Below, piece by piece: positions 59,371 through 64,000 of a stretch of 64,000 nt of DNA. The stretch lies in assembly GCA_037974665.1 (NCBI GenBank), contig CM075765.1, positions 61,530,247 to 61,594,246 on the forward strand, given 5' to 3'. Position 1 is the stretch's first letter. Each line of letters begins with the position of its first letter. The translations under genes were made by a program, and so were the position numbers. Source of the stretch: Ehretia macrophylla (lineage: Eukaryota; Streptophyta; Magnoliopsida; Boraginales; Ehretiaceae). A model generated the notes under the pieces. That model made no database searches. It had not been told where the DNA came from and saw only the letters and a list, made by a program, of their open reading frames with translations.

Positions 59371-60639
59371 TTTGACCCCTCTACGTATCCAATCTTTCTC
59401 AATCTGACCCTTCCATGTACCTGACACTGATTCCCAAGCAGAGGGAGAAGAAGGAGAATCTTACAACACTTAATAAACTAATGAGAATGGTAGAAGCCAA
59501 CTAAACAAGCATAGATTGGTAAATAAGTGCAGAAGCTGCTAAAAGCACAGAAATAGGTAAAGGAATGGAAGCACATCTTGCACCTTCTATGATCCATCCA
59601 ACTAGCCTTCAAGATGAGAGATAGGCCTTTCGCAAGGAGATATTATCGCACGAAAATCCAGATTAGGTCTTATAATTGAGACTTCTTTTACAGGCCTTAG
59701 TCCCTAATGAGATTGCTTTAACACACCCTAAGGCATAAGAAAAGATGGACATAGTTGTGAAATCCTAGCCAGAGAATAGCAACAAGAGCTATATTCAAGG
59801 AAGTTATAGACTGGAATCAGAGATTGGATGGACATTCGGAACAGAGAGGAAAATAGGAAGCAAACAAGGTTAGCTCACGAAAGAAAGCCTTGCAACTACG
59901 CTATATATTGATATTGCAACTGTGCTAATAAGGGCATATCAGCGTTCTCTGTATGTGGATTTTGGAGTCGCACTAATCGACAAGAAGATCTTAAATTAGT
60001 AGACAGAAAAGAAGATGCGAAAGCTTTCGCACTTACTCACATATACTCTTTTTATCTGTAGTTGGTACTAGTACTCTATGTAAGTCTCATTAGTTAATAG
60101 TAGAGCTCAGCTGGAATAAGCGAGGCAGTACTCTGAGCCATATCCGAGAGCATTAGCATTAGTTCCCCTCTCACCAAAGCTTCCAAACTTGCCAAGAAGT
60201 GGCCTATTCCTACAGTACAGGTCTCTATCAACTAACTCAAGCACTAAAGAGAGGTGAGGCAGGACATCGATAGATAGTAGACCAAGGAGCAGAAGGCACT
60301 CAGTTGCTTGCTAAATCAAAGAGAGCAGAAGGTACCTCGCCTAACATTATAGGAGAAGGGTCCGAAGGAGATCAAATTTTCTTTGTGAAATTGAAGAAGA
60401 AATGGGCGGGTAGCTTAGACTCTTTCCCGAAGAGAGCTCCAACTAATAGATAAGATTAGATATGCTAACATAACAGGGGTAGGAGACATATCTTTAAGAA
60501 CCAAGAACGGGATATTCGCATTAGCAGAAGAAGGAAGGTGAAGAGATGAGCACTTTTTAAGCAGCTTTCCTTAACGAAGTCATCTATGTGACCAATGCAC
60601 GCTTCAAAGAAATCAAAGAGGGATGCTCGCTTGCAGCTT
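59371..60639. other. Unassigned host DNA, no gene seen
   Basis: No long reading frame, LTR or known RNA gene. Purine-rich, GC higher than the retroelements. The style recalls plant mitochondrial intergenic DNA; unproven. Confidence 0.3.
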
Positions 60640-61300
60640 AAGAGGATTGAAGACGCAAGGCTTTTGTTGACAAAGAAGGTCTAAAAAGGCAAATTAACGC
60701 ATTTGTAGGTAACCACCCTACTAGTATAGTAGAAAGACCTATTGAACCTGTGAAAGTCTCATTTTTTACTAAACTAAGAAACATGGGCTTACCACCTTCT
60801 TGGATGTTTAGCCGATGCATGGCTATCTTTCGGTCTAGTCCAATTTGGCGTAGCTCCAAGCGAAAACATCAAAGAATAATCTGAGTAGATCTATGTACTG
60901 TCAACTCTCTTAAATTTAAGAAGCTTTCCCTTAGGAATACAGGGCGAGAATTGTCAACGGTCCCGAGATCCATTTACTTGACCTCGTCCTCTGTAGGGGG
61001 CACAGGCTCTACATCATATTCTTGAACTGACTCTCGTCTCTTTGCTCTTTGACGAAGACAGATTTTATATACAATGTTCAGAGATCTAAAAGAAAGATCT
61101 CCAGAACAAGAGGCCTTAGACAAAGTTTTCGGCACAGGGAGCGGAGTTGGCAGGTGGCCTAAGCCTACGTTTTTTGAGATCGACGTACTGGCCGGCTAGT
61201 CAAGCTTTCCTTTCTTCTTCACTTAGATGCGGCTTGAGGGGTACTTTTCTGTCTCTCCCTATCGGTCGAGCATCTTTAAACCTCTCCCATTCTTCACTTC
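60640..61300 (-). pseudogene. Decayed gypsy pol linker (protease-RT region)
   Basis: Read 61300 to 60640 on the minus strand, across frameshifts: a DARPIGRD-like word, then EPVPPTEDEVK, a stop, MDLGTVDNSRPVFL, and GLDRKIAMHRLNIQEGGKPM. The last matches the GLDP...A-x-H-x-L-x-[IV]...KP-[VM] block that precedes the RT fingers in plant gypsy polyproteins. Beyond it the frame 60638-60859 continues without recognisable RT motifs. Not the same family as B. Confidence 0.55.
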
Positions 61301-61689
61301 ACTTTAGCCCAACAGGCTCCTCAATGTCATAGCCCATGTCCTTCGCTTCCTTGCAATCGGACTGTACTTTCTCTTTCTTATCTCACCATTATTGACGATT
61401 CTTTCTAGCGTAGAAGAAGACTTTCGAGCTACCCTATGAAAGATGAGGAAAACACCTTCCATTGAGATGATGAATGTCACTCCATTAGGGTCCTCTGCCT
61501 GGGAAGGTTGCTGTAATATAGGAAGTGGCATCTTTACCGAGAGTTGAAGTACATCCCCCAGCCCTAGTTTAGAGATTTCGTCAATGGGGTCATGTTCTTT
61601 GAGATAGCGTTGACTGTAAATCCCTTTAGCTTTCGACTTTGGGATTCAGAGAGGCGCGTTAGCCCTAAGCTTTGGCTTTTACTGGCGGG

Positions 61690-61800
61690 CTTTCGTCATC
61701 CATCACTGTCTGGGCTTGGCTGTCATTGTAAAGACGCAAATCCGTACTCCATTCCTCTCCCTATTAGTCGAGCATATTCAAACCTCTGGTCATGCTGCGT
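61690..61800 (-). pseudogene. Short gypsy linker fragment
   Basis: Encodes an ARLIGRGME word matching the fragments at 61250-61285 (minus) and 62417-62447 (plus). Too short for more. Confidence 0.4.
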
Positions 61801-61859
61801 CAGCTACTGTAGATAGGAGGCTTTAGCCTATAAAGCAACTTAGTAGTCAGAATGAAGGA

Positions 61860-62450
61860 AATAAAAGTATGCCTTACATCCATGTCAACAGGGTAGAAGT
61901 TCAAAGCATCAAAGATGAGTACATGGAAGCACCAATGAAGAAAGTCCAGAATGCAAATATAACCTTCTCGACAGAAGACATCTTGCTGGACAGGAAGAAG
62001 CATACGTAAGTGGCCTCTTTATCTCACTAGTGACATCGGTGAAAGAAAGAAGGCTACTATAGGTAGGGATCGACCCTGGGGCCTCCATCAACGTAGTGCC
62101 ACTGCGGGCCCTAGCCTATCTTGGAATTCATTCCTACAAGCCGACTAAGTCAGACCAAGGTGACTATTCCGGGGTACAATGCCGACTCGCAATGAGCCAT
62201 CGGCAAGATTCATCTCAAGTGCCAAACATGGGATTTGAAGATAGAGCTCACTTCTTACGTGATTGACGGTGACACTTCCTAACCTTCCTGCTTGGATCCA
62301 CAGCGTGGTACCTTCCACCGTTTATCAATGCTTCAAATACATTGATGAGAAGAGAAGGGAAAAGTCCAACGGGTATTTGCCAACAAGAAACCCTTTTTTT
62401 AAAGGAGTGACAGTTTGAAGATGCTCGACTGATAGGGAGAGGAATAGAGT
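61860..62450 (+). pseudogene. Decayed gypsy retropepsin region
   Basis: Read on the plus strand across frame changes: ITFS-EDILLDRKKH (the box before the protease), an RPLYLTSDIGE-like segment, then DPGASINVVPLRAL with the catalytic D-x-G-A motif as D-P-G-A. LKIELTSYVIDGDTS follows, then nucleotides that still fit the family's L-L-G-x-P-W-I-H...V-P-S-T-x-H-Q-C-F-K-Y segment with deletions, and NKKPFFKGVTV. This order is typical of one class of plant gypsy polyproteins. It has several indels and no intact frame. Confidence 0.65.
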
Positions 62451-64000
62451 AGAGATTTTTTTAGTCTCTTTCGCTAGGGCAAAGCAAAGAAGGAGGACTT
62501 TCGGAAAAAGGCATCGTCCGCTGATCGTAAGGTTGGGAGGTAGGTCAGGGGGAAAACTAATGCTTGTGGATAGCCCGCGAATACTCTTTACTTAGGCTTT
62601 TCCCCCGGAAGAGCTGATGCTAACTAGACAAAGACTAGCTCAACTTTCCTTTACTCGAGCTGAATCTTGATTAAGTTAAGTCAGAAAGGTTGAATTTCTA
62701 TTGAAGCAGGAAGCCTAAATATTAAGACCGAACGAAGTGAATGTTAAAGCATCTAATGTCTGCCCCGGTCTTTCTATCTCTTTGAAGATGGAACTTTCGA
62801 TTCAAGACAATTCCAACAAGAAAGAGAAGCTAGGCTCAGCTTGGATTTGAGCTACTAACGAAGAAAAATGCTTGGAGCTCCATAAAATGAAATTGCTCAA
62901 TCTGAACTTCTAACTTTAGAGATTGGCTTGGAACTAGTTGAATATGCCAGAACTGATTGACTCGCTCAGCAAGCTTCCAATGCAGTCTTACATTCTATGC
63001 GATATATGCGTTCAGTTGAATTTCTTCGCCTTGGTCTACTCCTTCATGTAGTGAGTCGAGGTCCGTCCCTAAGGAGAAAGACGAAGTAAAACCCCAATGA
63101 TTAGATTATAGGGTTGGACCCCTTTTCAAGAAGGGGCGTAAAGGTGCCGAAAATACACTTTTATCACGTTTGAGAGTTATGGGATGGTTCCCTCTTTGGC
63201 AGAAAATGGAAAGTCTTCAAGTATTGTCGTCCTTCTATTGATAGATTCAAGATTCGGATAGATGAAGAGAAGGCCAACTTATCTCGATGTGCTCATTCAC
63301 CTTATATGGGAGTACCTTTTAGTAAGGCAGGACTCGAAAAAAGTTTGATTGAACTGGCAATCGAAGATGTGAAGAAATCGACTGCATTAGCACTTCATAA
63401 GGGAATACCAGACTCAGTAAATTGACATCGAGACCAAGTCCATTGAATCTCTTGGAGGAAGATCAGTAGGAGATGAGTGAGGCGATTTGGTGCCCATTCC
63501 ATTATTTTCACATAAATTACTTATGAGTCAATACCCCGAACTCCACTCTTTTGGATAAGCAATCTTCTTTTGACTGGGCCTAAGATCAGGAGCAATTTAG
63601 CTTTGGCATTGGATCACTTTCTTCTGTTCTAGAGATGGGGATCTGGCTCCTCTGAGTGATCTATCTAGATTTCGGAATAGAAATGGGCAAGGAAGATCAG
63701 CCAAGCCAAGGGGTGAAGCGGTCCAATTCAATGTTTTACTGTTATGCATAGTAATTCTCCTGTTAGGAATCGATCTAGCTGTTTATCCTATAGATAGAGA
63801 GCGTCAGCAATCACCTCCGTTATTTTAGCTGTTGTGAGTATAATTGTTTCGGTAGTATACTTACCTATACAGATAATTCGTACCAGAGTTGCCTACATGT
63901 CTTGAGGTTATCCATTGTTAAGTCACTTAAATACACTATCCATGTCTTAATAATCTAACCCCTAAAAGTAACTATCGTCAACTTTCACGAATTCATCTCT
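62451..64000. other. Unassigned host DNA to window end
   Basis: No gene recognised. A perfect small hairpin CCCCTT-TTCAAG-AAGGGG lies near 63120-63137. Only short frames. Confidence 0.3.

Noticed and set aside
61147-61816. Plus-strand frames of 61 and 74 residues
   Set aside because: They lie opposite or between decayed gypsy fragments, and neither shows family motifs.
1-64000. CRISPR array, bacterial operons or rRNA genes
   Set aside because: No regularly spaced identical repeats, no ribosome-binding sites, no rRNA-like stretches. The repeats present are LTRs, leader words and pol-replacing arrays of retroelements.

Overview
The window looks like gene-poor, AT-rich nuclear heterochromatin of a flowering plant, probably a dicot (inferred, not proven). 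I see no intact host gene. Nearly all of it is LTR retrotransposon sequence in nested layers. Most boundaries are fixed by TG...CA ends, a primer-binding site (PBS) matching initiator Met-tRNA, a polypurine tract (PPT) and 5-bp target-site duplications (TSDs).

Layout. 1-2752: an LTR of a Ty3/gypsy element cut by the window edge. 2753-3088 and 10074-10385: a LINE endonuclease relic split by gypsy element G (3089-10068, minus, TSD GCATG). 10583-28868: a decayed Ty1/copia element K (plus, TSD AGAAG). Its 3' LTR is split by an unidentified ~0.8-kb segment H, which holds gypsy element I (18904-28177, minus, TSD ATGTA), whose LTR holds solo LTR J (23376-25860, TSD AATAC). 28874-29581: unassigned. 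29582-59370: pol-less gypsy element C (minus). C's left LTR holds solo LTR D (TSD TATTA), which holds solo LTR E. C's right LTR holds element A (40170-56932, TSD ATATA), whose 3' LTR holds element B (46026-55784, TSD TGGGT). 59371-64000: low-copy-looking DNA, perhaps organelle-derived, with decayed gypsy pol fragments on both strands.

How the parts work together. B is the only element with a nearly complete gag-pol: chromodomain integrase, Tekay/Del type, disabled by one frameshift and three in-frame stops. A, C, G and I lack pol but keep PBS, PPT and LTRs, so they were presumably moved in trans by relatives of B. A keeps a partial gag with a duplicated zinc-knuckle module. In A, G and I the place of pol is taken by an irregular array built on GGTATTCTT-like words.

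Two conserved structures deserve attention. (1) The LTRs of all the gypsy families carry a splice-donor-like site (AAG|GTGAGR or a variant) and, 1.1-1.34 kb downstream, a branchpoint/acceptor-like site (CTNAC...YAG|G), as if each LTR holds an intron in its leader. (2) A 7-bp-stem hairpin (AATTNCG-AGGA-CGNAATT) lies exactly 18 nt before the 3' LTR in five elements. It shows one compensatory base-pair change and persists in pol-less members.
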